From Methylobacterium bullatum (lineage in GTDB: Bacteria > Pseudomonadota > Alphaproteobacteria > Rhizobiales > Beijerinckiaceae): a DNA stretch of 64,000 nt. Location of the stretch: positions 1 to 64,000 of the forward strand of contig NZ_NKUG01000019.1 in assembly GCF_014845095.1 (NCBI RefSeq), read 5' to 3'. The notes beneath the pieces were generated by a model, which ran no database searches, was not told where the DNA came from, and saw only the letters and a program-made list of their open reading frames with translations. Position 1 is the first letter of the stretch; each line of letters opens with the position of its first letter. This document shows, piece after piece, positions 25,952 to 34,643 of the stretch. The position numbers and the translations under genes are program-made.

Positions 25952-26077
25952 GGGCACCAGTCGCGTTTGTAGCGCATCGTCCGTCAGGGACCGATGCCGA
26001 TCGGGCGGGGACACTGAACTCTTCCCGCCATCCTCGCAAGGCGAAAGGATGGCGGGCACTTAGGGTCCGGTGCGTCC

Positions 26078-27730
26078 TCACATGTTGGGGTAGTTCGGCC
26101 CGCCCGGTCCCTCTGGCGTCACCCAGTTGATGTTCTGGTTGGGGTCCTTGATATCGCAGGTCTTGCAGTGGACGCAGTTCTGCGCGTTGATCTGGTAGCG
26201 GACGCCATTGCCCTCCTGCACCCATTCGTAGACGCCCGCCGGGCAGTACCGCGCCGAGGGGCCGCCGTAGACGTCGTGCTCCGAGGACTTCTGGAGCGCC
26301 GCGTCCTTGACGTTGAGATGCGGCGGCTGGTCCTCTTCGTGATTGGTGTTCGAGAGATAGACCGAGGAGAGCCGGTCGAAGGTCAATTTGCCGTCGGGCT
26401 TCGGATAGACGATCGGCGTCACCTCCGAGATTGGCTTCGTGGCGGCATGATCCGGCTTGCCATGTTTCAGCGTGCCGAAGGGTGAGGCGTCGAGGATCGT
26501 CTGCGACCACATGTCGAGGCCGCCCAGACCCACACCCACGAGCGTGCCGTATTTCGACCAGAGCGGCTTGACGTTGCGCACGCGCTTGAGATCGCGACCG
26601 ATGTCGCTGTCGCGCCAACCGGCCTCGTAATCGGTCAGCTCGTCGCCCTGTCGGCCGGCGGCGAGGGCGGCGGCGATGGCCTCGGCCGCCTGCATGCCGG
26701 AGAGAACGGCGTTGTGCGACCCCTTGATGCGCGGCACGTTGACGAAGCCGGCCGAGCAGCCGACGAGGCAGCCGCCGGGGAAGACGAGCTTCGGCACCGA
26801 TTGCCAGCCGCCCTCCATGATGGCGCGTGCGCCGTAGCCGATGCGCTTGGCGCCCTCGAACACGTCGCGGATCATCGGGTGGGTCTTGAAACGTTGGAAT
26901 TCCTCGAACGGCGACAGGGTCGGGTTCTCGTAGTTCAGGTGCGTGACGAAACCGACCGAGAGCAGGTGGTCGTCGAAATGATAGAGCCAGGAACCGCCGC
27001 CGGTCTTGTTGGAGAGCGGCCAGCCCATGGTATGGCGCACGAGACCGGGCTCGAACGTCTCGGGCTTCAGCTGCCAGAGCTCCTTGACGCCCAATCCGTA
27101 TTTCTGGTGGTCGCTGTCCCGGTTGAGCTGGAAGCGGTCGATCAGCGTCTTGGTGAGCGAGCCGCGCGCTCCCTCGCCGAAGATCGTGTACTTTCCGCGC
27201 AACTCCATGCCGCGGGTGTAATCGTCGCGCGGCTCACCAGATTTTCCGATGCCGAGATCGCCGGTGGCCACGCCGATGACCGTGCCGGCATCGTCGTAGA
27301 GCACTTCCGAGGCCGGAAAGCCGGGATAGATCTCGACGCCGAGCTCCTCGGCCTTGGCGCCGAGATACTTCGTCACGTTCGAGAGCGAGCCGACGAAATT
27401 GCCGTGGTTCGACATGAATTTCGGGAAGGCGAAGTTCGGCAGCGAGATGCCGCTGTTCTTAGTGAGGAACAGGAACTCGTCACGCTCGACCTCGGTCTTG
27501 AGCGGCCGGGCTTCGTCCTGGCGCCACTCGGGAAGCAGGCGGTCCAGCCCGAGCGGATCGATCACCGCGCCGGAGAGGATGTGCGCGCCGACTTCGGACC
27601 CCTTCTCGACCACCACGACGGCAAGATCGGCGGCGATCTGCTTGAGGCGGATCGCAGCGGCGAGGCCGGCGGGCCCCGCGCCGACGATCACCACGTCGAA
27701 ATCCATACCCTCGCGTTCCGGCAACGCCAT
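26078..27730 (-). CDS. Electron transfer flavoprotein-ubiquinone oxidoreductase
   Basis: A 550-aa flavoprotein that passes electrons from ETF to ubiquinone at the inner membrane, linking fatty acid and amine oxidation to respiration. The FAD-binding motif DVVIVGAGPAGLAAAIR is at residues 10-27, followed by ILSGAVIDP. The C-terminal 4Fe-4S site holds CVHCKTC at 519-525, with a further Cys in ARYCPAG. It ends NYPNM, typical of the family. The start ATG 27730 follows AGGAGG. The downstream TPR and ispE genes lie on the same strand. Confidence 0.96.
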   Translation of the reverse strand: MALPEREGMDFDVVIVGAGPAGLAAAIRLKQIAADLAVVVVEKGSEVGAHILSGAVIDPLGLDRLLPEWRQDEARPLKTEVERDEFLFLTKNSGISLPNFAFPKFMSNHGNFVGSLSNVTKYLGAKAEELGVEIYPGFPASEVLYDDAGTVIGVATGDLGIGKSGEPRDDYTRGMELRGKYTIFGEGARGSLTKTLIDRFQLNRDSDHQKYGLGVKELWQLKPETFEPGLVRHTMGWPLSNKTGGGSWLYHFDDHLLSVGFVTHLNYENPTLSPFEEFQRFKTHPMIRDVFEGAKRIGYGARAIMEGGWQSVPKLVFPGGCLVGCSAGFVNVPRIKGSHNAVLSGMQAAEAIAAALAAGRQGDELTDYEAGWRDSDIGRDLKRVRNVKPLWSKYGTLVGVGLGGLDMWSQTILDASPFGTLKHGKPDHAATKPISEVTPIVYPKPDGKLTFDRLSSVYLSNTNHEEDQPPHLNVKDAALQKSSEHDVYGGPSARYCPAGVYEWVQEGNGVRYQINAQNCVHCKTCDIKDPNQNINWVTPEGPGGPNYPNM

Positions 27731-27950
27731 CCTGTGAACTCCTCCTGCCGCCCCAGCCTGGACCGATCGAGACCGGTCAGCGCGTGCGCGATGTTATGAT
27801 TGCGAACACTCTCAACCGATTCCAAGCTGGGAACGCAAGCCTGCCAATGGTCTCAGCATGGTCTGAGCCGTCTCGCCGCCGTACCAATGGCCGCGTAACG
27901 TGTCCGGCGAAGTGTTGTCCACAGGCCCGTCAGGGTCCACATCGAGAACC

Positions 27951-28880
27951 ATGAGCCAAGGTCCCGACCATCAGCGCGACGTGATCGCCGAACTGGACTT
28001 CCACGTGGAAGCCGGTGTCGATCTCTGCCTCGACGAACGGCCGCACGACCGCTTCTCCGAAGTCGAGGAGACGTCACCCTGGCGCCCGGCACCGGCGCGG
28101 CACGGCTTGCCGACGCACGACCTGCCCCCCCTTGATCGTCCCTCACAAATCTCCGCTCCTCAGGAGCGGCCGCAGGCGGATCCCGTGCCCCCCCGTCGCG
28201 AATTGCCGCCACGCGGCGAGGCGCTCGCCACATCGCCGGCACGAACCTACGGGCAATCCGCAGCGTCCAAACCCGGCGAAGCCGCGGGCGATGCGAGGGC
28301 GAGGGCGAGGGATGTCGCCACCCTCAAAGAGCTGGAAGCGCTGCTCGCCGATTTCGACGGATGCCCTCTCAAGTTCACCGCCAAGAACCTCGTCTTCGCC
28401 GACGGCAACCCGGCGTCGAAACTGATGTTCATCGGCGAGGCCCCTGGCGCCGACGAGGACCGCGTCGGCAAGCCGTTCATGGGCCGCTCGGGCCAGCTTC
28501 TCGACCGGATGATGGCGGCGATCGGCCTCGACCGGACGAAAGCCTACGTGACCAACATCGTGCCGTGGCGGCCGCCGGGAAACCGCAATCCGACCCCGCA
28601 GGAGGTGTCGATCTGCAAGCCGTTCATCGAACGCCAGATCGAGCTCGCCGATCCGGATGTCATCGTCTGCCTCGGCAGCCCGGCGACGCAGGCGATCACC
28701 GGCACGAAGGACGGCATTCTGAAGGCGCGCGGACGGTTCTATCCCTATCGGGTGGGTGACCGGGAGGTGAAGGCGCTGGCCACCCTGCACCCGGCCTATC
28801 TCCTGCGTCAGCCCCTGCAGAAGCGCTTGGCCTGGCGCGATTTCCGCCTGTTGCGGGCGACACTGGACGGCAAGGCGTAG
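27951..28880 (+). CDS. Uracil-DNA glycosylase (family 4-like) with N-terminal extension
   Basis: A 309-aa DNA repair enzyme that removes uracil from DNA. The catalytic domain starts near residue 120 and contains the family motif GEAPGADEDRVGKPFMGRSGQLLDRM and the C-terminal LHPAYLLRQP. Residues 1-115 form a Pro/Arg/Glu-rich, probably disordered extension. Family 4 enzymes bind a 4Fe-4S cluster with four cysteines; here only Cys138, Cys222 and Cys240 are at the expected places, and the first ligand position (FDGC instead of CxxC) is not Cys. The start ATG 27951 is divergent from the ETF-QO gene. Confidence 0.88.
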   Translation: MSQGPDHQRDVIAELDFHVEAGVDLCLDERPHDRFSEVEETSPWRPAPARHGLPTHDLPPLDRPSQISAPQERPQADPVPPRRELPPRGEALATSPARTYGQSAASKPGEAAGDARARARDVATLKELEALLADFDGCPLKFTAKNLVFADGNPASKLMFIGEAPGADEDRVGKPFMGRSGQLLDRMMAAIGLDRTKAYVTNIVPWRPPGNRNPTPQEVSICKPFIERQIELADPDVIVCLGSPATQAITGTKDGILKARGRFYPYRVGDREVKALATLHPAYLLRQPLQKRLAWRDFRLLRATLDGKA

Positions 28881-29011
28881 GGCGAAAGGCGTGGGCCAAG
28901 CGGAACCGTATCTTTCACCGCCGTATTAGTTCGGGCACACGAGGCTCAAGACAGAGATGCGTTGGGCGGCCGGGTTCGGGTTGAGTCCACGCCACGAAGG
29001 GTGACGAGATC

Positions 29012-29920
29012 ATGCGCTGGGAAGATTTCCGCTCTTCGGACAATGTCGAGGACCGCCGGGGCGAGGGTGGCGGAGGCGGCGGCGGCTTTCCCGGCGGCGG
29101 TGCCGGTGGGCTCGGCATCGGCACGATCGTCATCCTCTGCATCATCGGCTGGGTCACCGGCATCAACCCCGCCATCCTGATCGGCGGCGCCGAGCAGATG
29201 AGCGGCGGCGGACAGCCGCGCCAGGAGCGGGTCGACCCGCAGACGCAGGCGCAACGCAACACCAAACCTACGGACGAAAGCGGACGCTTCGCGGCCGCGA
29301 TCCTCGGCAACACCGAGGATGTGTGGAAGGAGATTCTGCCCAACCAGACCGGCAAGCAGTACCGCCCCACCGGTATGGTTCTCTACAAGGGCGGTACGCG
29401 CAGCGGCTGCGGCTCGGCGCAGGCGGCCATGGGGCCGTTCTATTGCCCGCTCGACAAAAAGATTTACCTCGACACGTCGTTCTTCAAGGAGATGGAGCAG
29501 AAGTTCGGGGTGAAGGGCGATTTCGCCTATGCTTACGTCATCGCCCATGAGGTCGGCCACCACGTGCAGGACGAACTTGGCATCCTGGGCAAGGTTCAGG
29601 GTCGTCAACAGGCCGCATCCAGCAAGGTCGAGTCGAACCAGCTCTCCGTTCGCGTCGAGCTGATGGCCGATTGTCTCGCTGGTGTCTGGGCCAAGAACTC
29701 CAACGACAAGTACAACTCCCTGGAGCCGGGCGACATCGAGGAGGCCATGCAGGCGGCCAGCGCCATCGGCGACGACAAACTTCAGAAGCAGTCCCAGGGC
29801 TACGCCGTGCCGGATTCCTTCACGCACGGTTCGTCCGACCAGCGGATGCGGTGGTTCATGACAGGTTACAAGAGCGGCCAGACCAAGTCCTGCGACACTT
29901 TCAGGGCGGCCCGGAACTGA
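29012..29920 (+). CDS. Neutral zinc metallopeptidase (YpfJ family)
   Basis: A 302-aa membrane-anchored metallopeptidase. After a Gly-rich N-terminal segment (residues 15-35) comes one transmembrane helix (GIGTIVILCIIGWVTGI). The peptidase domain follows, with CGSAQAAMGPFYCP, IYLDTSFF, the zinc site HEVGHHVQ, and a downstream ELMADCLAG that supplies the third ligand. The length and plan match the YpfJ/KPN_02809 family. The start is ATG 29012 (MRWEDFRSSDNVEDRRG, the family opening). The substrate is unknown. It appears to be monocistronic. Confidence 0.93.
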   Translation: MRWEDFRSSDNVEDRRGEGGGGGGGFPGGGAGGLGIGTIVILCIIGWVTGINPAILIGGAEQMSGGGQPRQERVDPQTQAQRNTKPTDESGRFAAAILGNTEDVWKEILPNQTGKQYRPTGMVLYKGGTRSGCGSAQAAMGPFYCPLDKKIYLDTSFFKEMEQKFGVKGDFAYAYVIAHEVGHHVQDELGILGKVQGRQQAASSKVESNQLSVRVELMADCLAGVWAKNSNDKYNSLEPGDIEEAMQAASAIGDDKLQKQSQGYAVPDSFTHGSSDQRMRWFMTGYKSGQTKSCDTFRAARN

Positions 29921-30093
29921 CCCAGCGCCGGTGAAGCAACCAGACGCGGCATCGCGTCCCTCCCGACCGACTTCGGACGGAGGCCATCGCGCGTCAGCCG
30001 GAGCGGTGGAGCACCCCAGGGGTGGCGGGATCGACCTGCCGCCCCATTCGCGGCTAGAACCGGTCGGTACCGCCGAGCCGAGAGCCGTCAGCC

Positions 30094-30651
30094 ATGGTCG
30101 CCGCAGACAAGACCCGTAGCTTCATCCCGCTCTCCATCGCGGTGCTGACCGTCTCCGACACCCGTGTCGCCGAGGACGATCGTTCCGGCGACACGCTGTG
30201 CGAACGGCTCGTCGCGGCCGGGCATAGCCTCGCCGGCCGCGCCATCGTCCCCGACGAGGTCGTCGCGATCCGCGCACAGGTGGAATCCTGGACGCGGGAC
30301 CCGGCTGTCGACGTGGTGATCACCACGGGCGGCACGGGCTTCACCGGACGCGATGTGACACCCGAAGCGATCGAGCCGCTCTTCGAGAAGCGGATGGACG
30401 GATTCTCGGCGGTCTTCCACCGCATCTCCTACGACAAGATCGGGACGTCCACCCTGCAGTCACGAGCCACGGCGGGGCTCGCGAACGCCACCTTCGTGTT
30501 CGTCCTGCCCGGTTCACCGGGCGCGTGCCGCGATGCGTGGGACGGCATCCTCGCCGCGCAACTCGACTATCGACACCGGCCCTGCAACTTCGTCGAGATC
30601 ATGCCGCGCCTGGACGAACACCTGCGGCGCGGCGCCTCGATCCCGGTCTGA
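30094..30651 (+). CDS. moaB: Molybdenum cofactor biosynthesis protein B
   Basis: A 185-aa MoaB/Mog-type protein that adenylylates molybdopterin before molybdenum insertion. Diagnostic motifs are VLTVSDTR near residue 17, VVITTGGTGFTGRDVTPEA in the middle, and FVLPGSPGACRDAW towards the end. The length is typical of alphaproteobacterial MoaB. Methylotrophs use molybdoenzymes such as formate dehydrogenase, so the cofactor is relevant here. Its stop is directly adjacent to the stop of the convergent glycosyltransferase-like gene. Confidence 0.94.
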   Translation: MVAADKTRSFIPLSIAVLTVSDTRVAEDDRSGDTLCERLVAAGHSLAGRAIVPDEVVAIRAQVESWTRDPAVDVVITTGGTGFTGRDVTPEAIEPLFEKRMDGFSAVFHRISYDKIGTSTLQSRATAGLANATFVFVLPGSPGACRDAWDGILAAQLDYRHRPCNFVEIMPRLDEHLRRGASIPV

Positions 30652-31173
30652 TTACCCTCGGTTCAGCCGCACGTTCACCCGCCGGGGATGCAGGCGGGTC
30701 GAGAAGACGGCGCTCGCGATGAGGCGGTCCCGGCGTACGAGGTCTCCGGCGCGCGGTGTGCGCACGCCGATGACGGACTCGCCCTGTGCCGCAAGGCGCG
30801 ACGGCAATCCCGCATGGGGTCGGCGCAGGCGCCCGAGGACCATCTCCGGCCGGGCCGTCCCGATGAACCGATCGATGGTGCGGATCCAGCCCTCGGCCGG
30901 CACGTCACCGGCCTCGAGGCACAGGACCCATTCCCGCCGCGCGGCCCTCGCCCCCTCCGACCAGGGCGGCGTACCGCCCGAACGGACGACGAAGGTCGCG
31001 CCGGTGGCCTCGGCCACGGCATCGATCGCAGCATCATGGGCGGGGGCGATGATGACCGCGTCGCCGACGAGCCCGGCGGCGACGCCCTCGACGAGAGCCC
31101 CCAGAGTATCGGCGAGCTGGTCGACCGCATCGGGGCCGACCGGCATCGCTACATGGATCAGAGCCGAAATCAT
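30652..31173 (-). CDS. Glycosyltransferase-like protein (family 2-type fold)
   Basis: A 173-aa protein resembling a short GT-A type transferase. It has an N-terminal ALIHVAMPVG strand, an acceptor loop with EWVLCLEAGDVPAEGW (a DxD-like acidic site is replaced by EAGD), and a C-terminal Arg-rich tail. The ATG at 31173 gives this length. Similar small proteins next to moaB are annotated as cell wall or family 2 transferases in methylobacteria and rhizobia, as I recall. Catalytic activity is doubtful because the usual DXD and the C-terminal acceptor domain are not evident. Confidence 0.65.
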   Translation of the reverse strand: MISALIHVAMPVGPDAVDQLADTLGALVEGVAAGLVGDAVIIAPAHDAAIDAVAEATGATFVVRSGGTPPWSEGARAARREWVLCLEAGDVPAEGWIRTIDRFIGTARPEMVLGRLRRPHAGLPSRLAAQGESVIGVRTPRAGDLVRRDRLIASAVFSTRLHPRRVNVRLNRG

Positions 31174-31380
31174 GCGCGCGCATACCGTATTTTCGGCCCG
31201 GAGAAAGCCGGATGGCGCCGAAACAACGACGAGAACCCGCGCCTCGCAGGCATAACCCGTCGATTGCTCTAAAAAAGGGCAGGGATGCCGTTCGTGTTCC
31301 TGATATGTTCGCGGCCCGAACGGAGGGGCATCGCGCGACGCGCCAGGCGTCCCTTCGTCGAAACGAATGGGGAGCAAGGC

Positions 31381-31716
31381 ATGCGGCAGGATGGCAAGAT
31401 CGATTACCTCGAGTTGCCGGGCGGCGACATCGACCGGGTGAAAGCCTTCTACGGGAACGCTTTCGGCTGGAGCTTCGTCGATTACGGCCCGCGCTATGCC
31501 GCCTTCGATGAGGGTCTCGATGGCGGGTTCGATGCCGACGCGGCGAAGGCGGTGCCCTTGCCCGTACTCTATGCGCAAGATCTCGAAGCGATGCAGGCAC
31601 GGGTCGAGGCGGCGGGGGGCACGATCGTGGCGCCGATCTTCGCTTTTCCCGGCGGTCGCCGCTTCCATTTCAAGGACCCGGCGGGAACGGAACTGGCTGT
31701 GTGGTCCGAGCGGTGA
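31381..31716 (+). CDS. VOC family protein (glyoxalase-like)
   Basis: A 111-aa vicinal-oxygen-chelate fold protein. It opens with KIDYLELPGGDIDRVKAFYGNAFGW, the standard first betaalphabetabetabeta module, and ends with RRFHFKDPAGTELAVWSE, which supplies the metal-binding Glu. The length fits a single-domain member. The substrate is unknown; such proteins include lactoylglutathione lyases and antibiotic-resistance-like proteins. Its stop overlaps the GTG start of the PA0069-type radical SAM gene, so the two are coupled. Confidence 0.87.
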   Translation: MRQDGKIDYLELPGGDIDRVKAFYGNAFGWSFVDYGPRYAAFDEGLDGGFDADAAKAVPLPVLYAQDLEAMQARVEAAGGTIVAPIFAFPGGRRFHFKDPAGTELAVWSER

Positions 31717-32846
31717 AGGCCGCCGGGGACGAGGGTGACGAGGCGTTCGGCGCGCCCGACCGGCGGCTTGGGGGGAGCACCCTGTCGGCGGATGCGAGAA
31801 AGGGGCGTGGGGCCACGGCCAATCCCTGCGGTCGCTATGAACCGGCACGGCGGGAGGCCTTCGACGACGGTTGGGTTTCGGATGATGCCGCCCAGCGCCT
31901 GCGTACCGAAGACCGGCCCGAGCACGCACGCACCATCCTGACGCGGAATACGTCACCGGACCTGCCGTTCGATCGCTCGATCAATCCCTATCGCGGCTGC
32001 GAGCACGGATGCGTCTACTGTTTCGCCCGGCCCAACCACGCCTATGTCGGCTTGTCCCCCGGCCTCGATTTCGAGACGAAGCTGTTCCACAAGGCCCATG
32101 CGGCCGAGTTGCTGGAGCGTGAGCTTTCCGCGAAGGGCTACCTGCCGCAGACGATCGCCCTCGGGACGGCCACGGACCCGTATCAGCCGATCGAGCGAGA
32201 CCATGGTATCACCCGCGCCGTGCTCGGCGTCTTGGCGCGCTTCCGCCATCCCGTGGGGATCGTCACGAAATCGAACCTCGTCGCCCGGGACATCGACATC
32301 CTGGCGCCAATGGCGGAGCTAGGCCTCGTCAAGGTTGCGATGTCGGTGACGACCCTCGACCCTGTCCTGGCCCGCCGGATGGAGCCGCGCGCTCCCCATC
32401 CCGACCGGCGCCTCGAAGCGATCCGTCAGCTCAGCCGCGCGGGCATCCCGGTCATGGTGATGATGGCTCCGGTCATTCCATCGCTGAACGACCACGAGAT
32501 CGAAGCGGTACTGGAGCGGGCGCGGGAATGCGGTGCCGTCGAGGCGCGCCATGTCCTGCTGCGGCTGCCGCTCGAACTCGACGACCTCGTGAACGACTGG
32601 TTCGCCGAGCATTATCCGGGGCGCCGGCGGCACGTGATGTCGCTCGTGCGCGAGGCCCGTGGCGGCAAGGCCTACGATGCGACTTTCGGCCGGCGGATGA
32701 CCGGCAGCGGGGCCTATGCCGATCTCATCGGCCAACGCATGCGGCTGGCAAAGCAACGCTTCGGCTACGCCGATGCGCGCATCTCCCTGCGCACGGATCT
32801 CTTCGATCCTACAGCGGCGTCCGGGGCACAGCTGCGCCTGTTGTGA
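31713..32846 (+). CDS. PA0069 family radical SAM protein
   Basis: A 377-aa radical S-adenosylmethionine enzyme. The cluster motif reads CEHGCVYC (Cys-x3-Cys-x2-Cys), preceded by SINPYRGC; family markers LGTATDPYQPIE, GIVTKSNLVARDID and MMAPVIPSLND follow. It is also related to DNA photolyase-like SplB proteins, but PA0069 proteins have no proven reaction. The start is GTG 31713, which overlaps the previous stop (GTGA). An alternative GTG at 31701 adds four residues. The 3' end overlaps the convergent rnhB gene by 38 bp. Confidence 0.9.
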   Translation: MKAAGDEGDEAFGAPDRRLGGSTLSADARKGRGATANPCGRYEPARREAFDDGWVSDDAAQRLRTEDRPEHARTILTRNTSPDLPFDRSINPYRGCEHGCVYCFARPNHAYVGLSPGLDFETKLFHKAHAAELLERELSAKGYLPQTIALGTATDPYQPIERDHGITRAVLGVLARFRHPVGIVTKSNLVARDIDILAPMAELGLVKVAMSVTTLDPVLARRMEPRAPHPDRRLEAIRQLSRAGIPVMVMMAPVIPSLNDHEIEAVLERARECGAVEARHVLLRLPLELDDLVNDWFAEHYPGRRRHVMSLVREARGGKAYDATFGRRMTGSGAYADLIGQRMRLAKQRFGYADARISLRTDLFDPTAASGAQLRLL

Positions 32847-33459
32847 CAACAGAGGGCGAGGACGCGAAACGCTTGGTGAAGCTCACCCGGTGATGCGCGG
32901 AGCGACCGAGGCTCGCCAAACCGGCGAGATGAGCCGCGGTGCCATAGCCGACATTGCGATCCCAGGCATAGGCCGGATGACGGCCGGCCAGAACCCGCAT
33001 GAGATCGTCCCGCAAGGTCTTGGCGACGATGGAGGCCGCCGCGATCTGGGGCACCAGCCGATCGCCGCCGATCACCGCCCGGCACGGCAGGGACAGGCCG
33101 GGGATGGCATCGCGCCCATCCACGGCCACGGGCGCTTCGAGACCGAGCTTCTCCACCGCTCGCCGCATGGCGTCGAGGGTCGCCGCGCGGACGTTGATCC
33201 GGTCCACGAGCTGCCGTGACCCGGCCGCCACCGCCACCTCGGCATGTTCGCGAATGAGTGGCGTCAGGCGCTCGCGCGTCGCCCGGTCGAGCTTCTTGCT
33301 GTCGTCGAGGCAGGCCAGCACGGAGGCCGGGAACACGGCGGGATCGAACCAGACCGCCGCCACGACCACGGGGCCGCACAGCGCACCGCGCCCGACCTCG
33401 TCGCAGCCGATGAGAGCGGGGAGGGTGCTGGCGACGGGGTCGGCGAACGGTCTGGTCAT
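32809..33459 (-). CDS. rnhB: Ribonuclease HII
   Basis: A 216-aa RNase HII that removes ribonucleotides from RNA-DNA hybrids. The catalytic acidic residues are in GCDEVGRGALCGPVV (Asp-Glu) near residue 20 and in VDGRDAIPGL, with IAAASIVAKTLRD following. The C terminus (RSAHHRVSF and beyond) runs into the 3' end of the convergent radical SAM gene, so its last 12 codons are shared sequence. The start is ATG 33459. It is expressed alone. Confidence 0.93.
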   Translation of the reverse strand: MTRPFADPVASTLPALIGCDEVGRGALCGPVVVAAVWFDPAVFPASVLACLDDSKKLDRATRERLTPLIREHAEVAVAAGSRQLVDRINVRAATLDAMRRAVEKLGLEAPVAVDGRDAIPGLSLPCRAVIGGDRLVPQIAAASIVAKTLRDDLMRVLAGRHPAYAWDRNVGYGTAAHLAGLASLGRSAHHRVSFTKRFASSPSVVTTGAAVPRTPL

Positions 33460-33572
33460 CGGCCCGATGGATTACACTTCGGCCAAAGACGGGTCACCTT
33501 GCTTGGCGCCAGAAATGTGTGGGCGTGTGCCCCCAAGCGAAGAGGCCGGAAGGTCATCCCCACCGTCCCACG

Positions 33573-34643
33573 CTACACTGCCGGTGCCGTCCTGAACGCC
33601 CGGCGCTTCGGCGTGGGAAGGCCGGTGCCGTGAGCCAGCGAAATGTTGGTGAAGAACTGGCGCGCGCTCTCGCCCCAGGTGTAGCGCAAGGCCTCTGCGC
33701 GGCAGCGCTCGCGGGGGATCGACAGGGCGGCGAGCGCCGCCTCGCGCAGGTCGGGTCCGAGGATTCCGGCGCCGGTCCCGCCGATGACGTCGAGGGGGCC
33801 GGTGACCGGATAGGCCGCCACCGGAACGCCGCAGGCGAGGGCTTCGAGCAGGACGATGCCGAACGTGTCGGTAAGGCTGGGGAACACGAAGACGTCCGCC
33901 GCCGCGTAGATGCGGGCGAGCGCCGCGCCGGTCAGGGTGCCGAGGAAGCGGGCCTTCGGATACAGGCCGGCGAGGCGCGCCCGGTCGGGGCCGTCTCCGA
34001 CCACGATTTTGGTGCCCGGCAGGTCGAGATCGAGGAAGGCCGAGACGTTCTTCTCCACCGCCAGCCGGCCGACGAAGAGAAAGAACGGTCCGGACAATCC
34101 GACCAGGGCATCGGGCGGGACGTCATCCGGCCCGGCGGGGCGAAAGAGGTCCGTATCGACCCCCCGCGTCCAGCGCATCAGGTTGCCGAAGCCGCGAGAG
34201 GCGAGGTCACGCTCCAGGGAAGGGGTCGAGACCATCGTCCCGCTCGCGGCGCCATGGAAGCGCCGCAGCCAGGCGTAGCTCCAGCTTTCGGGGACGGGGG
34301 CGCGGGCGGCGAGGTACTCGGGAAAGCGCGTGTGATAGCTCGTGGTGAAAGGGCGGCCATGGGCGAGACAATAGCGCCGGGTCGCGTAGCCGACGGTCCC
34401 CTCGGTGGCCACATGGACATGGGTCGGGGCGAGATCCGACCATAGGCGCGCGACCTTGCCCTTGGTGGCATAGGACAGCCGAATCTCCGGGTATCCCGGA
34501 AGCGGCACCGAGGCGAAGTCCTGATGGGTCAGGAACACGGTCTCGAAGCCGAGCTCCTGGCCCGCCGCCGCCATGTTCTCGAGAGAGCGGACGACCCCGT
34601 TGACCTGCGGGTGCCACGCATCGGTGGCGATCAGCAGCCTCAC
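33573..34643 (-). CDS. Glycosyltransferase family 4 (GT-B, mannosyltransferase-like)
   Basis: A 356-aa GT-B transferase. The N-terminal half has VRLLIATDAWHPQVNGVVRSL and HVATEGTVGYATRRYC, and the C-terminal half has FLFVGRLAVEKNV and the nucleotide-binding VFPSLTDTFGIVLLEALACGVPVAA with the conserved E-x7-E. It resembles GDP-mannose-dependent alpha-mannosyltransferases such as MgtA, which glycosylate lipids. The GTG start at 34643 overlaps the stop of the LpxH-like gene (GTGA), so the two are translationally coupled. This suggests a shared role in membrane lipid or glycolipid synthesis; the acceptor is unknown. Confidence 0.9.
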   Translation of the reverse strand: MRLLIATDAWHPQVNGVVRSLENMAAAGQELGFETVFLTHQDFASVPLPGYPEIRLSYATKGKVARLWSDLAPTHVHVATEGTVGYATRRYCLAHGRPFTTSYHTRFPEYLAARAPVPESWSYAWLRRFHGAASGTMVSTPSLERDLASRGFGNLMRWTRGVDTDLFRPAGPDDVPPDALVGLSGPFFLFVGRLAVEKNVSAFLDLDLPGTKIVVGDGPDRARLAGLYPKARFLGTLTGAALARIYAAADVFVFPSLTDTFGIVLLEALACGVPVAAYPVTGPLDVIGGTGAGILGPDLREAALAALSIPRERCRAEALRYTWGESARQFFTNISLAHGTGLPTPKRRAFRTAPAV

